From Copromyces sp. CBS 386.78 (lineage: Eukaryota > Ascomycota > Sordariomycetes > Sordariales > Sordariaceae), in the NCBI GenBank assembly GCA_030685235.1, contig MU839080.1, forward strand, positions 186,001 through 250,000: 64,000 nucleotides of DNA, read 5' to 3'. This document shows, piece after piece, positions 42,324-54,787 of the stretch. The notes under the pieces were generated by a model that worked only from the letters and a program-made list of their open reading frames with translations, made no database searches and was not told the DNA's origin. Numbering within the stretch: position 1 is the stretch's first letter; the number at the start of each line of letters is the position of its first letter. Position numbers and translations under genes: made by a program.

Positions 42324-45300
42324 ATGAGGATCGCAATTAGAGAGCAGCTTGCGGCCCTCGTCATCTTTGCCGTCCTTCTCTCCCTCGCCATCGTCGCAAT
42401 CCCCGTATGGATATTTGTTAACAACTTTGTCATTGGCGTCAAGACGGATGGCCTGGCCTTGTCCGCCTCTCTCAAGGCCTCTCGCATCTCTTCCGAAATC
42501 GATCTGATCCAGACGGCATGCTTAACCATCTCTACACGACTTCTGCTCCAGAAGGCCTTTCAGAACTTCTACACCAATGACTTTTACAAAAACCAAACGG
42601 CAGACGTCTGGGAGCAGGCTCGCGAGGATCTGGCCAGCGCGCTTTCCACCAGCAATGTGTCGGGTCTGCTCCAAGCGAGACTTTTCTCCCGAAACACAAC
42701 CGGAGATGCAAGTGGCCTTCTCAACATTACCGGCCAAGGTGAGTTCGTCATGTTGATTTTGAAATATTCAAGAGTCCTAATTTAGACGTAAATCAGCTGC
42801 CCTCGCCGAGCCTGTCTATCTTCCTTACAAATCGCCAACTGGTCAAGACGTCAAACTTGGCGATGGCGAATATGGCTTCCCCCCAATGCTCTACCCGAAT
42901 ATTACATACGAGAACAAGAACACGCCGAGCCTTTACAAAAACAACACCAGCCAATTCTCCGCCAACATATTCCCCGGCGTCTCGTTGGGCAATGGCAGCG
43001 AAGGGAACGGAATTCTCCTGGGACCGCTTGTGGTCAACGAGTCGTACGCGCTTGTCTCCATCACGGTCCCTGTTCGAGAGAATCAATCTAGCAAATTCAT
43101 TCTTGGGTACATGACTGTGGTCGCCAGCGCAAGGCAGCTCGTTCAAGTCCAAAAGTCCAGCGAAGGTCTGGGCAAGACTGGCATTGCCCTCTTCATCGGC
43201 CCAGTCAACCCCTGGAACCACTTCAACGCCGACATGCCTGCGAGCAACCAATCCTACGTCCCGCCTCGTGATGAGTTCGCGAGGACGAACCAGGTCCACT
43301 TCCTGTTCCCGCCCGCCCCCCAACCCGGCCGCGAAGACCGCCACAGCGACCACAGCTTCGAATCGGGTGCTTATGATGCCCCCTTTGATCTGGCCACGTA
43401 CGAGGCCGTGCTGGATCTTTTTGTGGATAGAAGCAATGAGACCAACTATGCCATGAGCAAGATCTCGACCAAGAACGAGCAGGGCAAGAAGGTGGCAATT
43501 GGTGCTGCCCGGCCACAGACCTCCCTGGTCTCCTGGGCGGTGGTCGTGGAACAGGACAAGCGAGAAGCGACGGAACCGATCCGTACGCTGAGGAACATAC
43601 TTCTTGGTTGTGTATTTGGTACCGCGGGGCTTGTGCTACTGCTCACCATCCCCTGTGCTCATCTGAGCGTTATGCCGATTCGCCGGTTGAAGGAGGCTAC
43701 CGAGAAATCGATTGCACCACCCGGTTACGAAGAATTTTTCGATTCCGACTATGATGAGGAGAACCCTAGTTCGGGCGGCACCACATCGGGAAGGTCCGAG
43801 AAGAGCTGGCTCAAGACGTTGAAGAGGAGAATGCGCAGGTCAAAGAGGGCGAGACTGAGAGCTGCCGCTGCACAGGATCCGCATCGTCATGCTTTCAAGA
43901 TCCCCGCCAAGGTCGAGGATAGGAAGCATATAGTCACGGACGAGTTGACCGAGCTTACGCAAACGTTCAACGAGATGACGGACGAGTTGCTGAAGCAGTA
44001 CACTTCGTTGGACGAGAAGGTGGCGGAGCGGACGAGAGAACTCGAAATCAGCAAGAAGGCCGCCGAGGCTGCTAACGAGAGCAAAACGCTGTTTATCGCC
44101 AACATTTCTCACGAGCTGAAGACGCCTTTGAACGGTATCATGGGCATGTGCGCCGTTTTGATGGAGGAAGATGATGTTCTTCGCATTAAGCAGTCGCTCA
44201 AGACAATTTACAAGTCAGGTAAGCATTTTCTCCCCCGCTTTCTCTCGGCTTTCTTATGCTAACCGTTATAGGCGACCTTCTGTTGCACTTGCTTGAGGAC
44301 TTGCTCAGCTTCTCCAAGAACCAAATCGGCCAACAAGTCAGCCTGGAAGAAAGAGAGTTCAGACTTGGTGAGATAAGATCCCAAATGCTGGCTATCTTTG
44401 ATAAGCAGGTCCGCGAAAACAAGATCACCTTCACCGTCAGCTTTGTCGGCACCGACATGCTCGAAAGCAGCCCCGAGCGACGCACCAGCATCGAGAAGCG
44501 ACTTCCCGCCCTCGGACCCCCTGGTGTCGGCCGTCTCAAGGACATGTGTCTCTGGGGCGACCAGCATCGTATCCTTCAAGTCATCATCAACCTGGTCAGC
44601 AACAGTCTCAAGTTCACGCCGGCAGGCGGAAGAGTCGAGTTGAGGATACGCTGCGTCGGCGAGATTGAGCAACCACAAGACGAAAGTAGGACTTCGTCCT
44701 TCTCCAAGAACTCGCATCGTCCAGGTAGATCCCGCCATAGGGTAGGGTCGGGATCAAGGGACTCGCAGAGCTCAAAGGGCGCGCCGCACTCGCCAAGCCA
44801 GAACCAGAGCAGTGGCACGGCTCTTTCTATCAACCCCATGGACCCCAAGTCGACGCCTCACGTGCAAATCCGGGAACGGTCACCGACACCTCCACCACCG
44901 AATGCCAAGTCATTCATGTTCGAGTTTGAGGTTGAGGATACTGGTCCGGGTATTGCTGAGCATATGCAACAGAAGATCTTTGAGCCTTTCGTTCAGGGTG
45001 ATCTTGGTCTGAGCAAGAAGTTTGGTGGTACCGGCCTGGGCCTAAGTATCTGCTCTCAGTTGGCCACCATTATGGGAGGGACGGTTGGGCTCAAGAGTAC
45101 TGTTGGTGTTGGAACGACATTTACGATGAGGATACCGTTGAAATATGTTCGGGATCGGTAAGTCGTCCTTTATTATCACTAGGCGTAACACGCAACATGC
45201 TAACGAATCCAGCGCCTCATCAACCGCCTCAAGCTCCCTAGCCTCCCGCCCAGCCTCCGTCGGCTCCCTCGACGGCGAAACCATCCGCAACCCTCTTCCC

Positions 45301-46374
45301 AAACAATCCACCGTCGACATCCACCACGGTCACGGCCACGGTCACTCCCACAGCCACTCCCACGGGCATAACCAACACTCAACCTCCCCACCAGCCGCCG
45401 CCTCCGTCCTTGACACTCAACCCCGTCTCGTCGGCCTTTCGCAACCCTTCTTCGCCACCACCCCCAAACAACCACCCACCACCACCACCGCCACCGGCGA
45501 CGTCGACGACAAAATGGCCGCCCTCGACCGCGCCATGGCAGCCAAGCAACTCAAGCAATCCTCTTCTTCCATCTCCGGCCCCGGCAAGCTCCGCGTCCTC
45601 GTAGCCGACGACAACAGCACCAACGTCGAAGTCGTCTCCCGCTTGCTCAAGCTCGAAGACGTCTACGACGTGACCATTGCCAAAGACGGACAAGAAGCCT
45701 ACGACCTGGTCAAAGCTAACATGGAGCACAACCTGCAGTTTGACGTTATTTTCATGGACATCCAGATGCCGAACCTGGACGGGTTGCAGTCGACGAGGCT
45801 GATCAGGAAGATGGGGTATAGCGCCCCTATTGTCGCGCTTACGGCCTTTTCGGAGGAAAGTAATGTGAAGGAGTGCATGGAGAGCGGCATGGACGAGTTT
45901 CTAAGTAAACCCATCCGAAGACCGGCGTTGAAGCAGGTGCTGAAAAAATTTGCGACGATTTATGAGGAACAAGGGGAGACGGAGACTGTGCCGAGTGTTA
46001 CGGATGGGAGTTTGAAGAGTGGTAACTCTACCGACAAGAACACAAAGGATAAGAAGGACGCCAAGGAAGAGAAGAATGAAGGAAAAAAGGATAATAAGAA
46101 AGAAGGGAGAGAGTGGAAAGGTCTAAAGGATGGAAAGGGCGATGGAGCGCTAGTCAACGGGACGACGACGCCAAAGACTGCTTCTAGCATCACGGTGGCA
46201 GCAACAGCGAACGGCTCTACGACGACGACGACGACAACGACTGCGACTACCATGATGAATGGTGGTGCGCCGACGAGACCTATGCCGGTGGATATTTACT
46301 CTGATGAACCGTCGCCGAAGAGCCAGCCGAAGAGTAATGGGACGACGACGTCTACTAGGGAGGGATTATCCTAG
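42324..46374 (+). CDS. SLN1-type (class VI-like) hybrid sensor histidine kinase
   Basis: Membrane osmosensor-type kinase passing phosphate His to Asp, upstream of an Hpt protein and response regulators. Four exons: 42324-42738, 42797-44218, 44272-45157, 45213-46374; 1294 aa. TM1 is at residues 9-32. An extracellular sensor with N-glycosylation sites (NTTGD, NITG) runs to TM2 ([14 protein letters not shown]) at about 408-430. A HAMP-like segment ([12 protein letters not shown]) and charged coiled coil follow. H-box [12 protein letters not shown] has its His near 576. ATPase boxes: [27 protein letters not shown]. The receiver at about 1034-1155 has VADDN, phospho-acceptor FMDIQMP (near 1087) and LSKPI. 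A His-rich linker ([15 protein letters not shown]) separates kinase and receiver. The last 100 residues are Lys/Thr-rich and disordered. The class call rests on architecture. Confidence 0.92.
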
Positions 46375-46467
46375 GGGTGGGAGGTAAAATCGGCGTCGGC
46401 GTCGGCAGCGGTATCGGTATCGGCAGCGGTGTCAGCATCGGCGGAGGCGGAGGCTTGTGTTGAGATG

Positions 46468-46512
46468 AGTTGAGTCGAGTCAAGTCGAGTCAAGTCGAGT
46501 CGAGTTGAGTCG
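46468..46512. repeat. Pentanucleotide GAGTC/AAGTC repeat
   Basis: Head-to-tail imperfect five-base units of the GAGTC type, beginning about 100 nt after the kinase stop codon. Confidence 0.75.
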
Positions 46513-47803
46513 ATTCACATCCAACCCTCTGCTAGGAAACCTTTGTTTCCGATGTCGTACTGGGTTCTCTATAACAACAAATTTCGTGTTAACTGTGTGG
46601 GAATTTTACGTTTGGAATGGATGGTCGCTTTATAAAAACGGGAAAGCGGACGAAGCAAGCGAAAGTGTATGCAATCAGCATGGCGAGGCGTTTGGGTATT
46701 TTTGGTCTTTTATCGAACGATATACATTGGTTCGGCGAGTTTTGGGCGTGTTTTGTTGCCGCCTTTTTTCCTATTGTTTTCCATTGTTTCATTATTTGGT
46801 TATAATACCCTACCATTTCCTTTGCTGCGTCCAAGCAGTCTTCTTTCCTTACCTTTCATCTGGCGGATATCAAAAGTTGGGTGAGCTTTTCATTGGTCTT
46901 TCCTTTCTGTGCTTGGTAGGGGCAGATTGGAGACATTCATGGGACGGAGCCGGGGCTTTTACTGGCAAAGGATACAAGCACGGTACTAGCCGGGCACCTG
47001 TGAGTTTGAGTTCGAAATAGAGAAGGCGGGGAGAAGGAATGTACATACATACATATACGGGACGTGATATGGGCGCACATTATTAGTATATACCCGGGGT
47101 ATGTAATGATAGAATGGTAATTTGATGGAAACAAAAGAATATATCAAGGAACCAACACGGCTTCTTCCTTTGTTTACCGTGATCTGCTATGTTTTGCAAG
47201 GAACTCACGTTTTCTAAAATACTCTCCTCTTCTTCTTCTGCCACCCATGCGAAAACATTCTACTTGATCAATTTCCTTGGTCCAACTATTATAACCTGAG
47301 ACTCTGCTGCAGGCGTTTGTTATTATGATCTGAAATCCCGAAAGTCTGAGACGGCTGTAATAACTACCATAACCCCTTACACAGCACCGAGACTACAGCA
47401 AGTGTGTACGACCTCGGACGTTATGGCGGCGAAAATCCACCCTCAAATCCAAGACATACATCATGGAGAGCAGAGTAAGCGAATCCTGGATGCTCATGAG
47501 TCAAGAGGGAGGCACGAGAGGGACAGCGCAAAGACATATATACATACGCATATAAGAAGCGAGGAAATTAAACGACTGGCTTACCTCTCTCTCTCTCTAT
47601 AATGTGACACGGGCACTTACTCTCCTATGCTTGCTTTTTCAAGCATGGCTGACCAGCCGCCTATGGCATATTTCACACACTTGTAAGTTTCTTTGATTTC
47701 GACTAACTGGCTGTTTGCTGTTCTATCTCTCTAAGTAATTTGGAGATCTAGTCATTGCTTGGTTGTATATAGTAGGTGAAGTGAAGATAGAACGTAGGAT
47801 GAA

Positions 47804-47990
47804 AGGATAAGAGAGGATGAAGAGAGGATGAAGAGAGGGTGAAGAGAGGATGAAGAGAGGCGAAGAAAGGATAAAGAAAGGATGAAGAGAGGATGAAGAG
47901 AAGATGAAGAGAGGATGAAGAAAGGATGAAGAGAAGATGAAGAGAAGATGAAGAGAGGATGAAGAGAGGATGAAGAGAGGGTGAAGAGGT
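47804..47990. repeat. 11-bp purine-only minisatellite
   Basis: About 17 copies of GATGAAGAGAG with single-base variants and a few 6-bp or 10-bp units. The strand is almost all purine except for the T of each unit. Confidence 0.85.
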
Positions 47991-48730
47991 AATAAACTAA
48001 GACCGACATAGGAAAAAATTGAAGAAAAAGAAGAAGAAAAAAAACCCAACTAAATTACAAATAAGCATCTAGAAAAACCCTGTATTCATACTCAGATCCA
48101 TTTACAATATAAGATTTTTCCAAATAATATGTCGATATAGTTCAATTATAAAAACAATAATCTGACTATAAAACCTCGGGGAAAACCACCAGGTTAACGC
48201 CGCCGGGGAAGGTAGAGGAATGATTCGAAATGAGGTAAAGGGCATAGGTAAAGAAGGGGCTATATAAGTAAACAAGAGGAGGGGAATGTGAAAGAAGGAT
48301 AAGGTACGAATTGGAAGGTTTTCTTTTTTTTTTTTTTGGTTAACAGCTGACGCGATAGTATGTGATGGAAATTCCTGATTTAGTTAAGTGTAGTTCTACT
48401 AATGTAGGTACCATAGAGACAGGAGGAGTACACGCCAGACTCAAGCTTTGGCCGAGTACCTAGCTCTCCGCCTCTTCGATCTTTTGTTTGTTTTTCCCTT
48501 TCCATCCCTTCTCACCCTAGCAGCCTACTACGTGAGTATCCTTTTTTCTTTTTTTCCTTCTCGAAGCCCCGTTACTGAGAACAACAAAGAAAAAAAGGGG
48601 GAGAGCGATTTTCATACACGCTACGCCATGCTATGCCATGCCATGCCACGACTATAAAATAATCCAGGATAGTCACACCACCGAACCCACCGAAACCACT
48701 CACTCACACCTCTTGGGTAAGAAAGGGCTA

Positions 48731-51700
48731 CTACTGCAGAAGAATAGACTCCTTATCCAAAACTCCAAACAGCCCCTCAATCTCCCTCGCCACCTCGCTC
48801 AGTTCCTCCGCCACCTGCCCCGTCACCAGCGCATAAGCATAAAGCAGGGCATAGTCGCGATCCTCCACCGTGACATGCGCCAACGGGTTATTACTGGCAC
48901 TGTCCACTAAGCTATCAACGCTTCCCCTCAAGCTATTATTCCAGCTTCCATTCCCCGTGTTCTGGCCGAAGCTGGGACCAAAACTGAGACTGGAAGCGGC
49001 TGTGACGTAGCTGTTAGCTCGTCCTGCTGCTGCCGTCGTTGGTGAGCTCGGGTCCCGGTCTCGGTCGAGAGTTTGTAGCGTACGGGAAGGCATATGTTCC
49101 TTTCTGAAGTGAAAGATTTTCGCCAGGAGCTTGTCGCGCTGACCCAGCACGGAGGGGATGGCATCGGTGAGGGGGTACTCGAGCATGAGCGAGGAGGCGA
49201 GAACCTGGAAGACGTGGCAGATGCGATCGCAGAGTGCCTTTCTCTCTTGGGCCGTGTAGAGCAACAGAGCTCGCTCGCCCTCGGTCAGATGGCCCCTGCG
49301 TTGCGTAACGAGGGACATCGCGTAGAAGGCGTCGATCAGGCGGCTGGCGCAGTGCATCAGGCGGCCGGCCTGGGCGGCGGGGAAGGGCCCGCGCAGCTGG
49401 AACTCGGAGGCGGCGCTGACGCGGAGGGCGTCGAGGCGGGCGGCGTATTTTTTCAGAGCCGTCATCTCGCCCGATTTGAGGTAGGAGCGGCTGCAGTCGC
49501 TTCTCAATAAGATGGCGAGCGGGCCGCGCTTCCAGATCAATCCCATTTGGAGGTAGAGCATGCTCAGACCTTGCTGGAACTTCTTGCGGGCCGAGATGGG
49601 CCAGATCAGACGGCAGACGATCAGACCCCAGAGGATGCCAGCGGTAACGGCGATGAACCGGTGCCGGACGATATCGCCGATGATGGGGTGCGAACCCCCT
49701 TCGTCGTCATCGTCGTCGTCGACCTTTTGAGAGAGGGAGTATGCGTAGAGAGTTGAGACATTGTAGGCGAGCAAGGTGATGCGTCCTAGGGGAGCCTGGC
49801 CGCGTGCTACCATCATCCAGAAACTCCAAAAGGCCATCAGCCAGCCGAGGACGATCAGTCCCAGTGCGTTGCCTTGGGTGACGTTCCAGTTCACGTAGGC
49901 TGCTCCTGCGCCAATCATAGTCCCGAGGAACCTCGCCCAACCAGTAGTGTTGGCTGCGCCCACGGTCATGGAACAGACGATCATGAAGGAGAGGAAGCCC
50001 CATTCTCCTCGCCAGTGCTGGTACACGTCTCTCGTCTGGGGAATGAAGGCGAACATGGCCCATAGGATGGCGCCGATTCCAACCTTGAGACCGAACCGAA
50101 CATCGTCTCTTGCAAGCCTCCTCATCAACCGAAGCAGGTTTTGGGACAGCGTCGCCACGACCCTACTCGACTGGTCTTTCGCTGCCTCCCAGTTATACGT
50201 ATCCCTTCGTTGGACCATTGAATCGGGAATGCCCTTGGGGATGGCTGTCTTCTTGATCGGCTTGATCAAGCCCTCTTGCTCCTCTGGCACCTGGTTATAC
50301 GGCAGGGCAGGAAAGAACCGACTATGGTGATCCTTGCTCCTCCACCAGACGAGCCAGTGCCAGCTGCGCCTCTTGAATTGGCTTTCATACTTCAGGTCAT
50401 CCAGCACGTCCAGATACTTTTGCATCTCCTCCGCAAAGGACTGCAGGCTAAAACTGAAGTGGCCGCATGCCGCCGCAACTTCTTCAAAGTCAGCCTGTAT
50501 CTGTTCCAATCTCGTCCGATCCATCTCGAGGTACTTGTACAACTCATGGAGGGCCTTAGCTCTCGCATCGTTAAACAGACCCAGAGCATCAGTAAGACTC
50601 TGGCGGAACTGGTCATTAATCAGGATCTCGTATTTCGGGGCAGATCCAAAAGGCGGGTAGCGAAGCACTTCAGAGAGCGTGTAGGCTAGTGACTTCATGG
50701 GAGGTCCCAAGAGCGCAATAAAAAGCTCGAAGATCTCTCCAGAGTTGCGGAATGAGGGTGCAATCGACACATCAGAGCGGCGTCTGTTGCCAGGCAGGAC
50801 TCTATCATCATCACCTTCGTCAGAAGCTTCCCGAATAGCTTGCAGAACCAGTGAGCGGTCCTTTCCGCTCTTGAGAATGGTGGATGCGGTCCGCTGCATT
50901 CTGGGTGACAAAGGCGGCTGATCGGCCTGTTCGAACGACTCCTTCAGTAGGGCAAACTGTGTTTTAGCTGCACTTCTGAGACCACCAATGGACTGAGCAA
51001 GCGTCTCCATAGATTTGACCACCGCTCTATCAAGCTGGTATATCTTTTCCTGGCCTAGGAAGTACCGCTCAAACTTTGCCTCACGCAGATTCTTAGTAAG
51101 TTGCGGGTAAGCCGACTTGTACTCAGCTGATGCGGCATTGAACTCTCTTGAGAGGAGCTCATCTTCGGCTCCGCTGAGGAAACCATGAGTGATCATAGCA
51201 AGCATATCTCCCAAGGCAGTGGATGTCTGGGTCATGGACTTTCGGAGTAAGTGCACGGCAGAAACGCGCCACACAAGCAGATTGACCAGGGTAGTGATGG
51301 TGATGCCCATGACGAGCATCTTCAGGATCTGTATGATCTTCTGGTAGGAGAAGACGCTGGTAAGCACAGCCGTCTCCTTGGTGACAACACCAATGATGGC
51401 AAGCGAGGCCAAGGTAGAGCCCACATTGACCAGCGGGTTGTTCATTCTCTGCTTAAGCCAACCGATGAAGCCAAACCCGCCACCAATGAAGACGACCAGA
51501 ACCAGGATGTGGGCCAGAACGGGCTTGCCCCAGACGCCGCCGAAGAGAGCCGAGGTGCACATGGACAGGATGGACACCACCTGCGCGTAGGCCACGGCAA
51601 CGATAGCGATGAGAATAGCCTCTATCATGGAGCCAGCGGACCTCGCCGGGTGGAAATAGACCGTGATGGTCGCGACTACATGCTTGCCATCCGGTTTGCC

Positions 51701-52189
51701 GAGGAAGTCGGAAACCGGGGCCAAGAAAGTGGCTAGACTCGCGATGGTGTAGGCCAGAGTACACTTGAGCACCCCGCGGCCGGTGGGGGAGTTCAGCCAT
51801 TTGAACCCTCGGACCACACCGGCTCGCAGGTTATGCGCCGCGGCACGGGAGCGTTCTGAGATGGACCGTTCCTGGTCCGAAAACACGGGTATTATGGCCG
51901 TGTCCGCGGAGTGGCCATTCCCATTGGGAGAAGCCTGTACACTTCTCCTCCGGAGTGGCAGACGAAGGGTGAAGGTGCGTCGAGATCGCTCGCCAGTGGA
52001 GGGCTCGATAAAGGTACCAACTCGCAGTTTCTGTATTTCCGAGACCTGTCAGAGCCGCAGAGGGGATAAAACATATGAAAGCATGCGGGTAAAAGAGGTG
52101 GGACAAACGCTTCTCGTAGAGGCCCTGCGACCGGCCGGAGGACCCTGAGGGTAAGGTGGTATGTTGTTTGACGGAGAAGGAGAGCTCAT
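48731..52189 (-). CDS. BRE4/ArAE-like multipass membrane protein
   Basis: Putative transporter of the fungal brefeldin A-sensitivity (BRE4)/aromatic acid exporter-like family. Exons 52189-52109 and 52045-48731, 1131 aa. The long frame has no ATG upstream of its conserved part and hits a stop just before CTGACAG at 52052-52046. Splicing there (intron 52108-52046, GTTTGT donor) joins a 27-codon exon beginning MSSPSPSNN. Two membrane blocks: an N-terminal one (LAYTIASLATFLAPVSDFLG, HILVLVVFIGGGFGFIGWL, IIGVVTKETAVL) and a C-terminal one (VGIGAILWAMFAFIPQTRD, GWLMAFWSFWMMVARG), separated by a 350-residue helical cytosolic region (LDRAVVKSMETLAQS, EYLEMDRTRLEQIQ-like). An Asp run (KVDDDDDDEGG) lies in a loop. 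Substrate and exact membrane are unknown. The donor is non-consensus, so the first exon is the weakest part. Confidence 0.85.
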
Positions 52190-53080
52190 GATGAAGGTAA
52201 GTAATGACACTCTCTCAAGTTGGTTTGCGCTCCCGGTTCAGGTTCTTAAATCGCATATTCGGCGCTGTCTTTGTTCGGTTGATCCCACCGAAGGAGGGGA
52301 AACAGATATGATTAAAGGTGCGATTCGACGCAGTAGAGTCAATAGGGTGGATAGGTACTCAGGTTCTTAGGAAGAAGTCAAACTATTCCGACGTTGAAAG
52401 ATGAAAAGAATAGAAAGTGACGAGCAGGTTTGGTGACGGGAAGGCGGCGACTGGCGTCCAGGGCACTCATGAGGTGATCAAGTTGATTGGTTGAAGAAGG
52501 ATGAAGCAGCTCATGACCCGACTCGGCGCCAGCGGTTGGTTGTCCTGCTCACTCGCACTTGCCATGCTTCATGTTGTGTAGTGTAGGTGTGAAGCAAGAC
52601 AGCACTTGCCAATTGTCTTGGACCCTGGTGATCTGGAGTCCGGACTCGGAGTTTGTCCATCATTTGTTAGATGGTGATATGTATGTCTCTGTTACTTTTT
52701 CACCCCTCGTTCGAATTGATGGTTCTCATGACGTCCTACATTGCAGCCCTGAGAGTAAATAAAGTTTGAACCTAACCTGAATAGGTACTTTTGTTAGTAA
52801 ACAGCGGGGTTCTTGATGGTGAAGTGGGGGTAATGAACATTGGGCTGTTAACAATTGTTACAGGCGGCAACACACTGTAATGATAACAGTGTAGCGGCCA
52901 TCAGTCATCATCAAAACACTCCGCCGATTATCACGACTTCGAGTCTTGGCGCCTCAACCGCAAAGACAACAAAAAGAGCGGAGAGAAGCGCATATCGTAT
53001 TGGCTGACTGACTTTGAACCCCGATTCATCTGGGAAACATCCCAACCAGAAAAAAGCCACCAACAATCTCAACCGCCTTT
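52190..53080. other. Intergenic region between divergent BRE4-like and HAD genes
   Basis: Shared promoter region of about 0.9 kb. No gene or clear element seen. Confidence 0.45.
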
Positions 53081-54159
53081 ATGCGTCGGACACTTGTCAT
53101 GATGAGCAACATTACCAACAACACTTCGAAACGGTTCTTTGCGCCGCTGAAAGAGCCCTTTTCGGCGGGCTCTTCTCAGCTGCGCAAGCTGGAGGGTGTA
53201 GTCTTTGATATGGATGGGACATTATGGTATGTTCTTCATCAGATCAGTTATGAAGTCATCTCCAAAACATGGTTGACCCAATAACCCTCCTCTTCACCCA
53301 TGAGCTCTTCACAGTCGCTCCAGGGGCGAAGAGTCACAATTTCACTCACCACATCATGAACCCACCCAACCTCACCCTCTCCTCTCTTCAAGCCCCTTTC
53401 CTACTACCTTACCTCGCCTCATCAGTTGATAACATCTCATACTAACAACACCCCTTCTCAAGCGAACCCCAAACCTACATGTTCCACCAAATGCGCACCT
53501 CCCTCTCCATCCCCAAGACCGTCGACATCCTCGAACACATCTACGCCCTGCCCACCCCCGCCGCCCAGATCGCCGCAATGGAATCCATCCGCTCCATCGA
53601 GCGGGAAGCCATGGCCTCGCAGGTTGCGCAACCGGGGCTCGTCACACTGATGACCTACTTGGATTCCCGCGGGGTGAGAAAGGGGATTTGCACCAGGAAT
53701 TTTGATGCCCCCGTCCAGAACCTTTTGGAAAAGTTCTTGAGTGGAAGTGTTTTCCACCCCATCGTGACGAGGGAGTTTCGCCCGCCTAAGCCCGATCCGG
53801 CGGGGATTTTGCATATTGCCAAGGCTTGGGGACTGGTGAGGAGGGCGGGGAGGGGGGAAAGTGGTATTCCGGAGGAGAAAGAGGAGGAGCATGAAGGTGC
53901 AGAGGCTGGAGAGAAGAATGGGACAAGTACAGAAGAGGGTCTGAAGAAGACGGAGGAAGGGGAGCTGGTGGCGGATGCGAGCGGACTGATCATGGTGGGG
54001 GATAGTATTGATGATATGACGGCTGGACGGAGGGCAGGGGCCAAGACGGTGTTGTTGGTTAATGATGTGAATAGGCACTTGGTGGATCATGAGCATACGG
54101 ATTTGGTGATTGAGAGGTTGGATCAGTTGGTTGAGGTTTTGGAGGAGGGGTTGTTGTAG
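53081..54159 (+). CDS. HAD-superfamily hydrolase (yeast YOR131C-like)
   Basis: Probable phosphatase-type enzyme, 280 aa. Exons 53081-53226 and 53463-54159; the 236-nt intron (GTATGT donor, CATACTAAC branch near 53440, CTCAAG acceptor) restores the catalytic motif VVFDMDGTLC|EPQTYMF across the junction. HAD motifs: I, DMDGT with nucleophile Asp at about residue 43; II, ICTRNF; III, the Lys in RPPKPDP; IV, MVGDSIDDMTAGRRAG. The wording of motif I (GTLCxPQxxMF) is that of the yeast YOR131C group; substrate unknown. An acidic, Glu-rich insertion of about 45 residues sits between motifs III and IV. The intron is longer than others here, so two introns with a mini-exon cannot be excluded. Confidence 0.85.
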
Positions 54160-54787
54160 TTGATTAGGCGGTGACGCGGGTAGGAACGGTTGTGTAGACT
54201 TCACCAAAGGCAGAAAAGCAGATGAGAGGTGATGAATGGTACAAATGACTTCTCGTGCTCATGAGATACCCAGATACCCATCATAGACAGTGCCCATTTT
54301 CCTCAACAAATGCAAAACGGACATGGGAAAATTCGGTTTAGATATAGATCGAGAATGTCTCAGACATACACTTTCCTCAGATCAAACAACCCCAACCACC
54401 ACTTTCCCCCTCCCTGTATAGAACCAAGATGTGACTCAACCAAATCAACTCCAACTAATGTCCACACCATATCTGCGAATCTAGCCAGTACCCTAGTTCT
54501 GCGCATCAACATGCCATTTTCGTACCATTGAGATGTGCCAGCACAATCAAGGTAGACCCACTGACTCTTCGAACGACATCTCCATCAGGCCGGCGGTCTT
54601 CAGGCGCATGCATCAACGACATCGAAACGCATTCTGAGATAGTCAACGTATTTGCAAATCAAGACAAGGGGCGGTAAGAGAAGCAGAGCACAGCTGCAAA
54701 AGAAAAAGGGGGTTTGAGTATTATTTATGCAAAGAAACACCCTCTCATACGAGTACGACCACTGATCCACCACAGGCACCGCTCAAC
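54160..54787. other. Convergent 3' flanks of the HAD and MAP kinase kinase genes
   Basis: About 630 nt with nothing gene-like. Confidence 0.5.

Larger units (their letters stand above)
46375..48730. other. Convergent intergenic region with simple repeats
   Basis: 3' flanks of the kinase and the BRE4-like gene. Right after the kinase stop come GTCGGC/GGTATC-type repeats (about 46386-46455) and a GAGTC/AAGTC run (about 46468-46512). The purine minisatellite at 47804-47990 is listed separately. No gene seen. Confidence 0.5.
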
